DNA of 64,000 nucleotides from Silurus meridionalis (Eukaryota; Chordata; Actinopteri; Siluriformes; Siluridae): the NCBI RefSeq assembly GCF_014805685.1, contig NC_060899.1:10074868-10138867 (forward strand), read 5' to 3'. Numbering within the stretch: the stretch's first letter is position 1; each line of letters opens with the position of its first letter. This document shows positions 42,838 to 64,000 of the stretch, piece after piece. The notes below the pieces were generated by a model. It was given only the letters and a program-made list of their open reading frames with translations. It was not told the DNA's origin and did not search any database. The translations under genes and the position numbers were made by a program.

Positions 42838-43349
42838 ATTCAATTCATTTTTATTTGTATCGCACTTTTAGTAATGAACATTGTCTCAAAGCAGCTTTAC
42901 ACAGATAATGTGGTGATAAAAAATGAATATGTTCTTTATAAGTAAGTTTGTCCCTGATGCTTGGTCGCAGGTGGCGACTGTGGCAAGGAAAAACTCACCG
43001 AGATGGCATAGGGAACCATCCTCATCTGGGAGTCACCGAATGTCAATTTATTGCAGATATACGATGTTGCGGGGTACAGTGATGGTGATCAGAAGCTTAG
43101 TGTAGTCCTGAGTCAATGTTGCAGACTGTTGACATTAACTACAGTCCAAATCCATCCTTAAAGCTCCTGTTCTTACTCCGGAATTTCATGGACTCACCCA
43201 AGGCATTGATGAGAAACCATCACACCTGCACAGAGTGGCCTCCAATCAAAGAGAACACTATCCAGAGACAGGCCTGGACAAAGTGGGAAAAGCTGCGGAG
43301 GGTAGAGGGGCAGAAACAGTGGTCACTGGAACCTCAGGAGCATGTTTAA
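42838..43349 (-). repeat. Interspersed repeat, ~500 bp (copy F)
   Basis: Closely matches copy D (29709-30230) from CAATTCATTTTTATTTGTAT to GGTCACTGGAACCTCAGGAG. It has the same orientation and the same start point, which supports real element boundaries. Confidence 0.8.
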
Positions 43350-43508
43350 CTCAGCCCCTTTAAGAAGGTAGCAGATGGAGGTAAGACATGTGACTCAGGC
43401 ATCTTGACATGAATCAAGAGTAAGTCATAGACTTGATTCATTTTCCAAAATAAAACATTGTTCAGAATCAGATAATAAATAAAACGGAAATAATGTAAGT
43501 TATGTATT

Positions 43509-43581
43509 CTTTCTGTGCGGCCCGGTAACAATTGACCCACAGACCAGTGCCGGTCCATGGCCCGGGGGTTGGGGACCACTG
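43509..43581. mobile_element. hAT-like element end fragment
   Basis: Ends in GGTTGGGGACCACTG, the inverse of a CAGTGGTCCCCAACC hAT-like terminus. It is preceded by GCCGGTCCATGGCCCGG. No opposite end is found nearby, so it is a truncated piece. Confidence 0.55.
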
Positions 43582-43630
43582 CATTAACTGTTATACAAAT
43601 ATTAATTAACCATTTACTTATTACATACAT

Positions 43631-44482
<852 letters not shown>

Positions 44483-44507
44483 ATCAAATACAAATGAATG
44501 TATATCT

Positions 44508-45590
44508 TTTTCTTCTTCTTCTTTCGGCTGTTCCTAATAGGGTTTTGCCGCAGCAGATCATACGACCCTGTCCTTAACATCTGCCTCTTTCAAACAACTA
44601 CCTGCATGTCTTCCTTCACCACATCCCTAAACCTCCTCCTTGGTCTTCCTCTTTCCTCCTTCCTGGTGGCTCCATCCTCAGCATTCTCCTACCCCATTAT
44701 GCTTTCTCGAAATCCACACACAATGCAACTCCCTGACCTTCTCTATTCTTCTTCATCAACATTCTCGAAGCAAATAATGCGTCTGTGGTGCTCTTCCTCA
44801 GCATGAATCCATACTGTTGCTCACAGATGGTCACCTCTTCTCTCAACCTGGCTTCCACTACTCTTTCCCATAACGTCATGGTGTGACTGATCAAATTTAT
44901 TCCCCTGTAGTTACTGCAGGTCTGCACATATCCATTTTCCTGATACCTTTCCTAAAAATAGGTACCAGCACACTCCTTCTTCACTGCCATCTCTCCTAAA
45001 CATCTCCATGCTTCTACAGGTATGTCATCTGGTCCAATCAACTTTCCACTCTTCATCCTCTTAATCGCTTCTCTCAGTTCCTCCTTACTAATCCTATCCA
45101 CTTCCTGCTTCACCATCTCCACATCATCCAACCTTCTCTCTCTCTAATTTTCCTCATTCATCAGCTGCTCAAAATACTCCCTCCACCTTCTCAACACACT
45201 CTCCTCACTAGTCAACACATTTCTCTCTCCATCCTTTACTGCTTTAACTTGCAGCACATCCTTCCCGGCTCGGTCTCTCTGCCTGGCCAATCGGTATAAA
45301 TCCTTTTCTCCTGACTTAGTGTTCAACTTCTCATACAGCTCCTCATTTGCATTTTCCTCAGCTTTCGCCACATCCCTCTTCATATGCTGCCACATCTCCT
45401 TGTACTCCTGCCTACTTTTCTCTTCACTCTGTAAACAGTCTTCTTCCTCTCATTCTCCTCCTTCGACCAACGGTAGCCCAATTTCCACTGGTACCCTGTT
45501 GTCTAACAATACCTGTGGTGGTTGTTGGTAACCTGGGCCTTGACCGATCTGGTATGAAAATCTGACTTGTGCAACCCTAATGGATGGGTT
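44508..45590 (-). mobile_element. RTE-like LINE fragment
   Basis: The minus strand 45395-45144 encodes KAEENANEELYEKLNTKSGE, KVKDGE-type text and RRWREYFEQLMNEEN, the linker between endonuclease and reverse transcriptase. The minus strand 44927-44697 encodes NYRGINLISHTMTLWERVVE and CEQQYGFMLRKSTTDALFA, the start of the reverse transcriptase. The 3' tail on the minus strand is CAGCCGAAAGAAGAAGAAGA. The segment between VDFEKA and the tail is missing, so most of the polymerase domain was deleted. It abuts the Tc1 element at its left. Confidence 0.8.
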
Positions 45591-45596
45591 ACAAAT

Positions 45597-47884
45597 TACA
45601 AACCCGATTTAAAAAAAGTTGGGACACTGTACAAATTGTGAATAAAAAAGTAATGCAATAATTTATAAATCTCATAAACTTATATTTTATTCACAATAGA
45701 ATATAGATAACATATCAAATGTTGAAAGTGAGACATTATGAAATGTCATGCCAAATATTGGCTCATTTTGGATTTCATGAAAGCTACACATTCCAAAATA
45801 GTTGGGACAGGTAAAAGTTACATTTACATATAAGGAACAGCTGGAGGACCAATTTGCAACTTATTAGGTCAATTGGCAACATGATTGGGTATAAAAAGAG
45901 CCTCTCAGAGTGGCAGTGTCTCTCAGAAGTCAAGATAGGCAGAGGATCACCAATTCCCCAAATGCTGCGGCGAAAAATTGTGGAGCAATATCAGAAAGTT
46001 TTACAGAGAAAAATTGCAAAGAGTTTGAAGTTATAATCATCTACAGTGCATAATATCATCCAAAGATTCAGAGAATCTGGAACAATCTCTGTGCGTAAGG
46101 GTCAAGACCGGAAAACCATACTGGATGCCTGTGATCTTCTGGCCCTTAGAATCTGCTCTGTTATTTCCTATAAATTGTCCGGTATCTCCAGTCCAGTTTG
46201 CTGTTCAGACGAACACCAAGGTATTGATATTATGAGTCAACTTTTTCAATGTCCTTTCCCTGAATGTTCACTCATGATGGTAAAGTGTGTTTGTGTCTGC
46301 CGAAATTCACCTCCTTTTTTTTGTTTTCCCCGCATTTATCTGGAGGCAGTTCCATTGGCACCAGTCCACAAGTCCTGGATCAGTCCTCTTTACTCCCTGT
46401 CATCATCTTTGATCAGGCCGAGTCATCAGAGAACTTCTGTGACAGATTACTAAGCTGAACATAAAGTCTGATGTGTAGACAGTGAAAAGGAACGGAGCCA
46501 GGACCGTTCCCTGCGGGGCTCCAGTTTTGCAGACAACCATGTCAGACTCCCAGCCATAAGTTCTCACATACTGTGGTCAATTTGTGTCTACTTAAGATGC
46601 TATCTGAAACCGGAACATGTGTTACCTTTTTAACTTCAACCTGTCCTAAAAGTTCAAGCCAAATGTGGTTAGTAGCAGGTAGGATCAACTCTACACTAAA
46701 TGTACACTAAATAAAGGGCTTCTTAGCCTTAGCAATGCGATTAGCCACTGGGAATGAGTGCAGACACATTTGATGATGTGGTGGCCTTCAATAATGGCTT
46801 CTGTCCTTTATGTTCACGTTTTTTTTTCTTTTAGAAAACTCAGAAAGCTTGTCTTTAAATGCATGATGCTCGGTCTACAGTTGGCAAAGCAGTTTTGAGT
46901 TCTTCATGACCTCATTGGATATGACCATGTTGCACTGAATCCATAATTTAAATAGAACTCTTGGTGTTTTCTTTTAAATAGAGCTTTCTTGTTTCTGACA
47001 GTCTTGAAGTCTTCTGCGGTCTCTCTATAGAAATTGAGAGACACATCTCTACAGCAATGCTTATTTTGTAGTCATCATTGCTGGGCATAGCTTGTGGTCT
47101 TAATTTATTGATGCAGAGAAAACAACTGACTGAAACAACTGCTGATTATTAATGAAATGAAAATATTATAAAACAAATTCAAAAGGTTTTATTCTTTCTG
47201 TGTGGCCCAGTTTGTCATTCCTGGGTCTTCTTTTTCATTCTTTCTTCTTTGTCATTTAATGATGTGCCAAATGTTTTTAGTTGGTGAAAGGGTCAGTATG
47301 TGGACTCTTCTATTATGAAGCCATGGTATTGTAATAGATGCAGTAGGCATTTAAAACTGTCTTGCTGAAATATGCAAGGTCTTCCCTGATAAAGGTATGT
47401 GAAGAAAAAAAATTGGTGCCTTTTCATATGTAAGCATTAATGCACCCCATACCCCATTTAGTCCAAAAACGTATTGCAAATTTTGATTCGTCTGACTACA
47501 AAACAAGTTCCTCAATTTGGCTCAGTGCATTTTAATGAGCTTTTGCTTATAAAAGATGTAGTGTTTCTGTTCACATATGGATTCTTCTATGGACTATAGA
47601 GCTTTAACCTGCATTTGTGGCTGGGACAGCAAATGTTCCTCTCGTTGTTTCTTTTAAGTAATACTTCTTTTCCACCCTTCCATTTCCATGTCCCAACCTT
47701 TCTTTGAGACATGTTGTGTTTATCAATTTAGAAATTACCTTATTTTTCCTTAAGATGGTAAATTTCCTTAGTTAATATTTTAATATGTTCTACTGTAAAT
47801 AAAATATGGGTTTATTAGCAATTCAATATATTCTGTTTTTATTTACATTTTAAACATCCCAACTTTTTTGGAATTGGGGTTGTA
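45597..47884. mobile_element. Tc1-like family K element, two opposed halves split by a LINE insertion
   Basis: It starts TACAAACCCGATTTAAAAAA and ends with the approximate inverse TTTTTGGAATTGGGGTTGTA. The left half (+) shows an inner direct repeat at about 45787-45813 and a transposase N terminus (IIQRFRESGTISVRKGQDRK) up to about 46150. From about 47210 the family is resumed on the minus strand (ATTCGTCTGACTACAAAACA corresponds to the WSDE region). LINE sequence occupies the centre. Confidence 0.7.
46150..47200 (-). mobile_element. Rex1/CR1-like LINE fragment inside the Tc1 element
   Basis: The minus strand near 46550-46490 encodes VVCKTGAPQGTVLAPFLFTV, the B box of non-LTR reverse transcriptases. 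Surrounding text to about 46150 is consistent with the same polymerase, with stops. The stretch 46620-47200 is less certain and may be more of the LINE or unrelated filler. Confidence 0.65.
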
Positions 47885-48502
47885 CAGGGTGAGAAGGTTT
47901 TATTCATTCAACTGGCAAACAAATTTAAAACGGCAGGTAAAAATCTGAAATGTGAAACAGGCGAAAAGCAAACAACAATTACAGGGCAAAACTAAAGATG
48001 AGAAACAGTAATGAAAACTTAAACACCTGAAAAATGTGAAACATGAAACAGAGAATAATGGAATAAATAAAATGGAAGATAAATGGAAGTCTGTAGCAGT
48101 GTGAGCCAGTCTGCACTTCCTGGCAGCTAGTACTATGTAAACTCTAGCTAGATGTACTCTACAAAAGGTGGATATTTCCTGACACATTCTATCAAGTAAC
48201 ACATATTATAATACACACAATACCTGACAGTCTCCAGTGAGGTGTGGCAGGATTTTTATTAATCCCACTCAGGAATGTGCTTTTATTTCTCATAGCCTAG
48301 TTCATACATTTAGTATAGGCCTTGTTAATCGGTGACAATCCACAGCTAAGGTCAGAGAACAGACAAGCAGGCTAGACTGACAGCCAGCTGCTTTGGGTTG
48401 TCACTCAGGATTTTGTAAAAGTGAAACAATGTAAGTTTGTTTTAGCAACCTAATTAACAGAATTTGGGCATGCTGAATGCATAGGCAGCACTTTTTTTTT
48501 TG
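47885..48502. other. Unassigned intergenic DNA
   Basis: I see no gene or recognisable repeat. A T run at 48491-48501 precedes the next Tc1 element. Confidence 0.45.
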
Positions 48503-49351
48503 GCCAAAATGAGAAAAAAAATCCCGAAAATCACATTGTCTGATTTTTAAAGAATTTATTTCCAAATTATGGTGGAAAATTAGTATTTGGTCACCTACAA
48601 AAAAGCAAGATTTCACAGCTCTCACAGACCTCCACTTGTTACCTGTATTAATGACACCTGTTTATCAGTATAAAAGACACCTGCCCACAACCTCAAAACT
48701 CCAAACTCCACTATGGTAAAACTTTTTGGTAAAAACTCAACTTGTCGTGTTTGGAGGAGAAAGAATGCTGAGTTGCATTCAAAGAACACCATACCTACTG
48801 TGAAGCATGGGGGTGGAAACATCATGCTTTGGGTCTGTTTAACTGCAAAGGGACCAGGATGACTGATTTGTGTACAGGAAAGAATGAATGGGGCCATGTA
48901 TCGTGAGATTTTGAGTAAAAACCTTCCATCAGTAAGGACATTGAAGATGAAACGTGGCTGGGTCTTTCAGCATGACAATAATCCCAAACACACCGCCTGG
49001 GCAATGAAGGAGTGGCTTCGTAAGAAGCATTGCCAGGTCCTGGAGTGGCCTAGCCAGTCTTCAGAACTTAACCCTATAGAATATCTTTGGAGGGAGTTAA
49101 AAATCCGTGTTGCCCAGCAACAGCCCCAAAACATCGCTGCTCTAGGGGAGATCTGAAAGGAGGAATGGGCCAAACTACCAACAACAGTGTGTAAAAACCT
49201 TGTTGGGACTTACAGAAAATGTTTGATCTCTGTCATTGCGAACAAAGGGTATATAACAAAGTAATGAGATGAACTTTTGTTATTGACCAAATACTTATTT
49301 TCCACCATATTTTGCAAATAAAATGTGATTTTCTGGATTTTTTTCTCATTT

Positions 49352-49355
<4 letters not shown>
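48503..49355 (+). mobile_element. Tc1-like deletion derivative with long inverted repeats
   Basis: The left end (48503-48590) and right end (49270-49355) are inverted repeats of about 85 bases with few mismatches; both contain TATGGTGGAAAAT and relatives. The plus strand encodes only the C-terminal half of the transposase: GGGNIMLW-like text at 48809-48836, then [38 protein letters not shown] and [15 protein letters not shown]. The N-terminal DNA-binding part is deleted. Confidence 0.85.
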
Positions 49356-49420
<65 letters not shown>

Positions 49421-49432
49421 TACAGACCAAAA

Positions 49433-49507
<75 letters not shown>
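49356..49507. repeat. Two (TA)n tracts split by an 18-base transposon tip
   Basis: TA tracts at 49356-49417 and 49436-49507 flank CAGTACAGACCAAAAGTG (49418-49435). The same tip begins the full element at 49508. Confidence 0.95.
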
Positions 49508-49510
<3 letters not shown>

Positions 49511-49762
49511 TACAGACCAAAAGTTTGGACACACCTTCTCATTCAAAGAGTTTTCTTTATTTTCATGACTATGAAAATTGTAGAGTCACACTGAAGGCAT
49601 CAAAACTATGAATTAACATATGTGGAATTATATATGGAATTATATACATAACAAAAAATTGAACTGAAAATATGTCATATTGTAGGTTCTTCAAAGTAGG
49701 CATCAAGAGAATGCCAAGAGTGTGCAAAGCAGTAATCTAAGCAAAAGGTGGCGATGCCTTCA
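49508..49762. mobile_element. Short palindromic Tc1-like element
   Basis: It starts CAGTACAGACCAAAAGTTTG, a terminus well known from fish Tc1 elements. It continues to GTTCTTCAAAGTAGGCATCA. After this the familiar flanking text (AATGCCAAGAGTGTGCAAAG) runs in the opposite sense to the full-length element as I remember it. The copy therefore appears to be a left end fused to an inverted internal piece. It has no coding capacity. Confidence 0.55.
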
Positions 49763-51379
49763 GTGTATATATATACATATATATATGATCCATCCTAAAA
49801 ATTAACATAATGATTCACCATCAAAGTTTGATTAGTCTTAACTTACTATGAATGTCCATATCTGAAACTTGAAGTGATCCAGACAGAATCTGATCCTTTT
49901 TGGATCGTTTTTTTTGGAACCCAAAAATTCAGAATGGAATATTTAATTAAAGTAATTAGAAATTCTCTGACTATTTCACATGTATTTTTTTTTTTTAATC
50001 ATTGAATATCTAGTTTTGGTGAACCTGTACCCAGTATAGACTCCTAGCTGACAGAGGTGGAACCGTCTGCTACTGTGTGCCCCAAGGTTTGACATTTTGT
50101 GCTGCATTTTTGCTCAGAGTGCAGCGTAATTATTAAAGTTATCACTGATCTCTCTAAAATAAAAAGGTATACCTGTCCACAGAACTGCTGCTCACTGTCT
50201 ATTTTTTCTTTTTTTTTATTAAAGCAAACAATATATTCTTAACCCTAACTGGTGTGTAAAAGGTTTAGATGTTCTGATTAAAATGTTAAATTTTTTTATG
50301 AATATTGAACTTGTAAATATTTAATACATTCCTTGGCTTATTGTGATTAAAAGTTCAGTAAAGAATCTTCAACCAACTGTTCTTATGCTTTCTTATAAAT
50401 CTCTGGAAAATACCATTAAAAGTGATAGTTTCTTCAAGAAGGAACATTATATATAAGATTTCCTTCAAACTCATATTATTTCAAACCTTTTTTTTTTCTG
50501 GGGAACACATACACACAGAGCCAAATCTTTCCAATTTCAAAATTGTTACTCTTTCCCAAATAATTTAATGCCTGCTCATTTTTGCTGATGTTTTTGCTAG
50601 TATTTAAATGAAGGTCCCCTATTACAAGATGTTGCTGAAATCAAGTGGTCAGTTTGAATTTATTCTTATAAATTAGCAAATATCATTGAATATAAATCAT
50701 ATAAATACAATTATAAGAATTTGCATATAATCAGGTCAGACTTCACCAAATGTGATGCCACCAAGTAGAACTGTCACACAGTGATGATGAGTTTGGTTTC
50801 TGCACATCGCAGTATAAGCAGAAATCGTTTTATCCTCTCTAAATGATTTAGGTTGCTCACCACATAAACAACGTAAATCCAGAAAATAAAAAGGAAGTGT
50901 AGCCACCCAGACTGTAGAGGGCAATAATGTACTACAGCCTATTAAGGGGTACGCAATCGCCGAAGAAAAAGACTACGGATATTACGGCTTTAGCTCTAAC
51001 AGAAGGCATAAACAAACATGTCTCTCGTGTAAAATCATTTTTTTTTTTAAATCTCTTTGTCCAGTCAGTTTTCGCTCTTTATTTTCTTATAAATCAGTGT
51101 TTATTATATTTACGGGCCACCAGGCCCCTCTGGTTCTAACTTACGGAAATAGTTTCCTCTAAGCCCCAGTTAGTTTATTCATTGCGAAGACGGATTAAAA
51201 TGTGGTGTGAAGAAGGTCCAAGGTATCGCAGTTAACTTCTTTGTTTTTTTTTATTCCTAAACCACATTCATTCGTGGTCACATAAATATGTAGTTAAATT
51301 GTAATAAACTGTTCTTTCTGTTTGCTCGCCACCACTTAGTGAAGTCGGAAACCCAGCTGATGTGTGTGGGGGAAGGCAG
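49763..51379. other. Intergenic DNA upstream of TFCP2
   Basis: AT-rich with T runs near 49990 and 50210 and a short TA tract at 49767-49787. No gene is recognised. The open frames at 50736-50924 and 50927-51139 match nothing I know. Confidence 0.45.
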
Positions 51380-51676
51380 TTGCTTCCAGCAGCCGGGTTT
51401 CTCTTAAGTCCCGCACGTGTAACCACGTCGTGGGGGTTTAAACTCGCAACGTGTGAATTGTGTTAATTACTTGATCACATAACGTTGTGTAACGTTAATA
51501 TAACTGACTTTAACCCTAACGTTTGGTACTGTTTAACACGTGCAAGTGCTCTCTCGAATGTCCTAAAAGCGTGTGTGCTCTGTGACAGGTGCGTGTGAAC
51601 TGCACACTCCGCGAAGTGATTCTAGGCCACCTTTGTTCATCGTGGTCAGTACGAGTTGAATAAGCTCACCGTCCAG
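51380..51676 (+). promoter_or_regulatory. Probable TFCP2 promoter/5' UTR, CpG-enriched
   Basis: CpGs cluster here (CCCGCACGTGTAACCACGTC at about 51410) compared with flanking AT-rich DNA. CACGTG and related E-box-like sites are present. Possible acceptors lie just before the ATG (GTGGTCAG at about 51649), so a separate noncoding exon is possible but unproven. Confidence 0.4.
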
Positions 51677-62772
<11,096 letters not shown>

Positions 62773-62929
62773 GTGAATGGTTTTTTTTTTGTTTTTACTA
62801 GATGCAGGCACAAACAAATTATTTTTTTTAATTATTTGTGTGTTATACATGTATAACAACTCCAGTGTAAATACTTATTGTTAGTTTGACACTATACAGG
62901 GTGTTATTTTTCTTTTTCATGGTGATTAA
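62773..62929 (+). other. TFCP2 intron 11, start
   Basis: Intron sequence after the donor AAG|GTGAAT with a T run at 62780-62790. Nothing else is seen. Confidence 0.5.
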
Positions 62930-63975
62930 TGCAGCTCTGTAGCTATCGATTATTTTAGTACTGTAGTATTTTAAAGTATTCTAACGATTAGTCAGTCGAT
63001 TAATCGAGTAATCGGATAGCAATACTAAATATAGAAAAAAATGAACAAGTAACTTTTTTCCTTTTTAGAAAAATTAACATTTTATTGCTGAAATTGCATA
63101 CAAGAATATCTGTGAAAACTAAACACATTTAGTGCATTTAATTGCCTATTTACATGAAAATACAAATATATAAATAAAAATCATAATTAAAATATAAAGA
63201 TCTATTTCAGATTACTCTTTAAAAAAAAAACAAAAAAAAAAAACAAGTATGAAACAAGTAAGCAAGTAAGTAAACACACTGTATGGTGTTTTCTTGAAGT
63301 GATCTCTCTTTGGCCTGAATCCTATGGAAGCCTGTTTCCACAAAATAAAAAAAAGTTATCCTATTTCTGATTTACAATTCAGACTCTCATAAACATCCAA
63401 CATTTCCGGTGCATCCACCGGAAACCATGTTGTCGCCTTGAAGTTTAAAGCTGTGGGTGTATGAACGAGGCTCCTCTGCTTCATCTGTCTTGTTCTCTCC
63501 AGGGATCAGAGGCTTGGTTTGATACAATACGATTCTATTGATTGTAGCCTTTTTCATTTTGAATGTGTTAAGCTTTCTGGTACTACAGAGGGGGTGACAG
63601 GGGTGACGCTGCCTGATTGGGGAAAAAAATGTTTTTTTGGAATTGCGAGGAAAAAAAGGCGTAATTGCACTGAAAAAGTCAGAATTAGGCAAACTTACAT
63701 TTTTATTTGTCGGAAACGGGCTTCCATATGAATTTTCTCCTCTCCCCTTGAAGTTTTCTCTCTGTTCCTTCATTCTGTAGCATCTTCTGTGTTTATCTGT
63801 CCAGAGCGCTCTATAGTTTAGCAGGTGGTGCGTGAGTAATAATGGTCCTTAGGGAAACACAGTGCTCCGTGTTTAGTTAAATGGACTAAGGGATTAAATG
63901 GACTAAAATAATTTGCCTTGATGATTTTTTGTATTGGAGTTTCTCGAGGAATCATTTTAGTCCTAATTAATGTTT
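62930..63975. mobile_element. Probable nonautonomous DNA transposon in TFCP2 intron 11
   Basis: The left part has TATCGATTATTTTAGTACTG and CAGTCGATTAATCGAGTAAT. The right part has GTTTCTCGAGGAATCATTTT followed by AGTCC, a rough inverse. Between them lies GC-richer text (CCGGTGCATCCACCGGAAAC, then GATACAATACGATTCTATTG) of the kind common in fish repeats. The open frames at 63387-63773 and 63519-63731 overlap it and match no protein I know. Boundaries and superfamily are uncertain; hAT-like is a guess. Confidence 0.4.
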
Positions 63976-64000
63976 TGGTATCAGTTCAGTCACACGTGTG

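Noticed and set aside
45319..45565. Plus-strand Ser/Pro-rich frames
   Set aside because: They are antisense shadows of the minus-strand LINE coding sequence.
49210..49611. Several overlapping open frames rich in Ile-Tyr repeats
   Set aside because: They translate (TA)n microsatellites on both strands; the same applies to frames at 36281-36635, 59241-59627, 59708-59958 and 8809-9036.
51656..51676. Earlier TFCP2 start
   Set aside because: The frame is open upstream but the codon at 51656 is TTG. The family protein starts at MAWALKLP (51677).
63387..63773. 128-residue minus-strand frame near the window end
   Set aside because: It lies in the probable transposon in TFCP2 intron 11 and resembles no protein. 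It is not the missing TFCP2 exon, which should continue with an MVRPRL-like segment.

Overview
The window looks like teleost fish nuclear DNA, possibly from a catfish or a relative. The evidence is compact, intron-containing vertebrate genes at AG/GT boundaries in an AT-rich background, many decayed Tc1-like DNA transposons, fish-type LINE fragments, and long TA, CA and CT microsatellites. There are no bacterial operons, CRISPR arrays or prophage. Species was not determined; the lineage guess rests on the general character of the repeats.

Five protein-coding genes can be read exon by exon with consistent splice phases. BIN2 (+, 2484-6159) is a BAR-domain protein. SMAGP (+, 9752-10570) is a small single-pass membrane glycoprotein. 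DAZAP2 (-, 18230 down to 14843) is a proline-rich PPxY adaptor. POU6F1 (+, 22359-39371) is a POU-homeodomain transcription factor. TFCP2 (+, 51677-62772, continuing past the window) is a CP2/Grainyhead-type transcription factor. From general knowledge, this order and the relative strands equal those of the human 12q13 cluster, so the window is a block of conserved microsynteny. The genes are not an operon and do not form one pathway. BIN2 bends membranes, SMAGP sits at cell contacts, DAZAP2 is an adaptor, and POU6F1 and TFCP2 are DNA-binding regulators.

Layout: 1-2483 upstream of BIN2; 2484-6735 BIN2 with its 3' UTR; 6789-8803 a Tc1-like element with paired repeats at each end and a nested repeat; 8805-9010 a microsatellite hairpin; 9752-11653 SMAGP; 12815-13072 a MITE; 14843-18230 DAZAP2; 18231-21000 LINE debris; 21000-39591 POU6F1, whose introns hold LINE, hAT-like, Tc1 and pogo-like elements; 39592-51400 a transposon-rich interval (several Tc1 copies, two LINE fragments, copies of a ~500-bp repeat); 51677-end TFCP2, whose introns hold four Tc1 copies, nested elements and a further probable transposon.

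I found no convincing new biological system. The most unusual structures are the perfect 37-bp inverted repeat around CT/AT microsatellites, two Tc1 loci built from two opposed 5' halves, a LINE copy that looks 5'-inverted, and repeated association of Tc1 ends with TA tracts. Transposable-element family names rest on motif recognition only, because no database search was possible.
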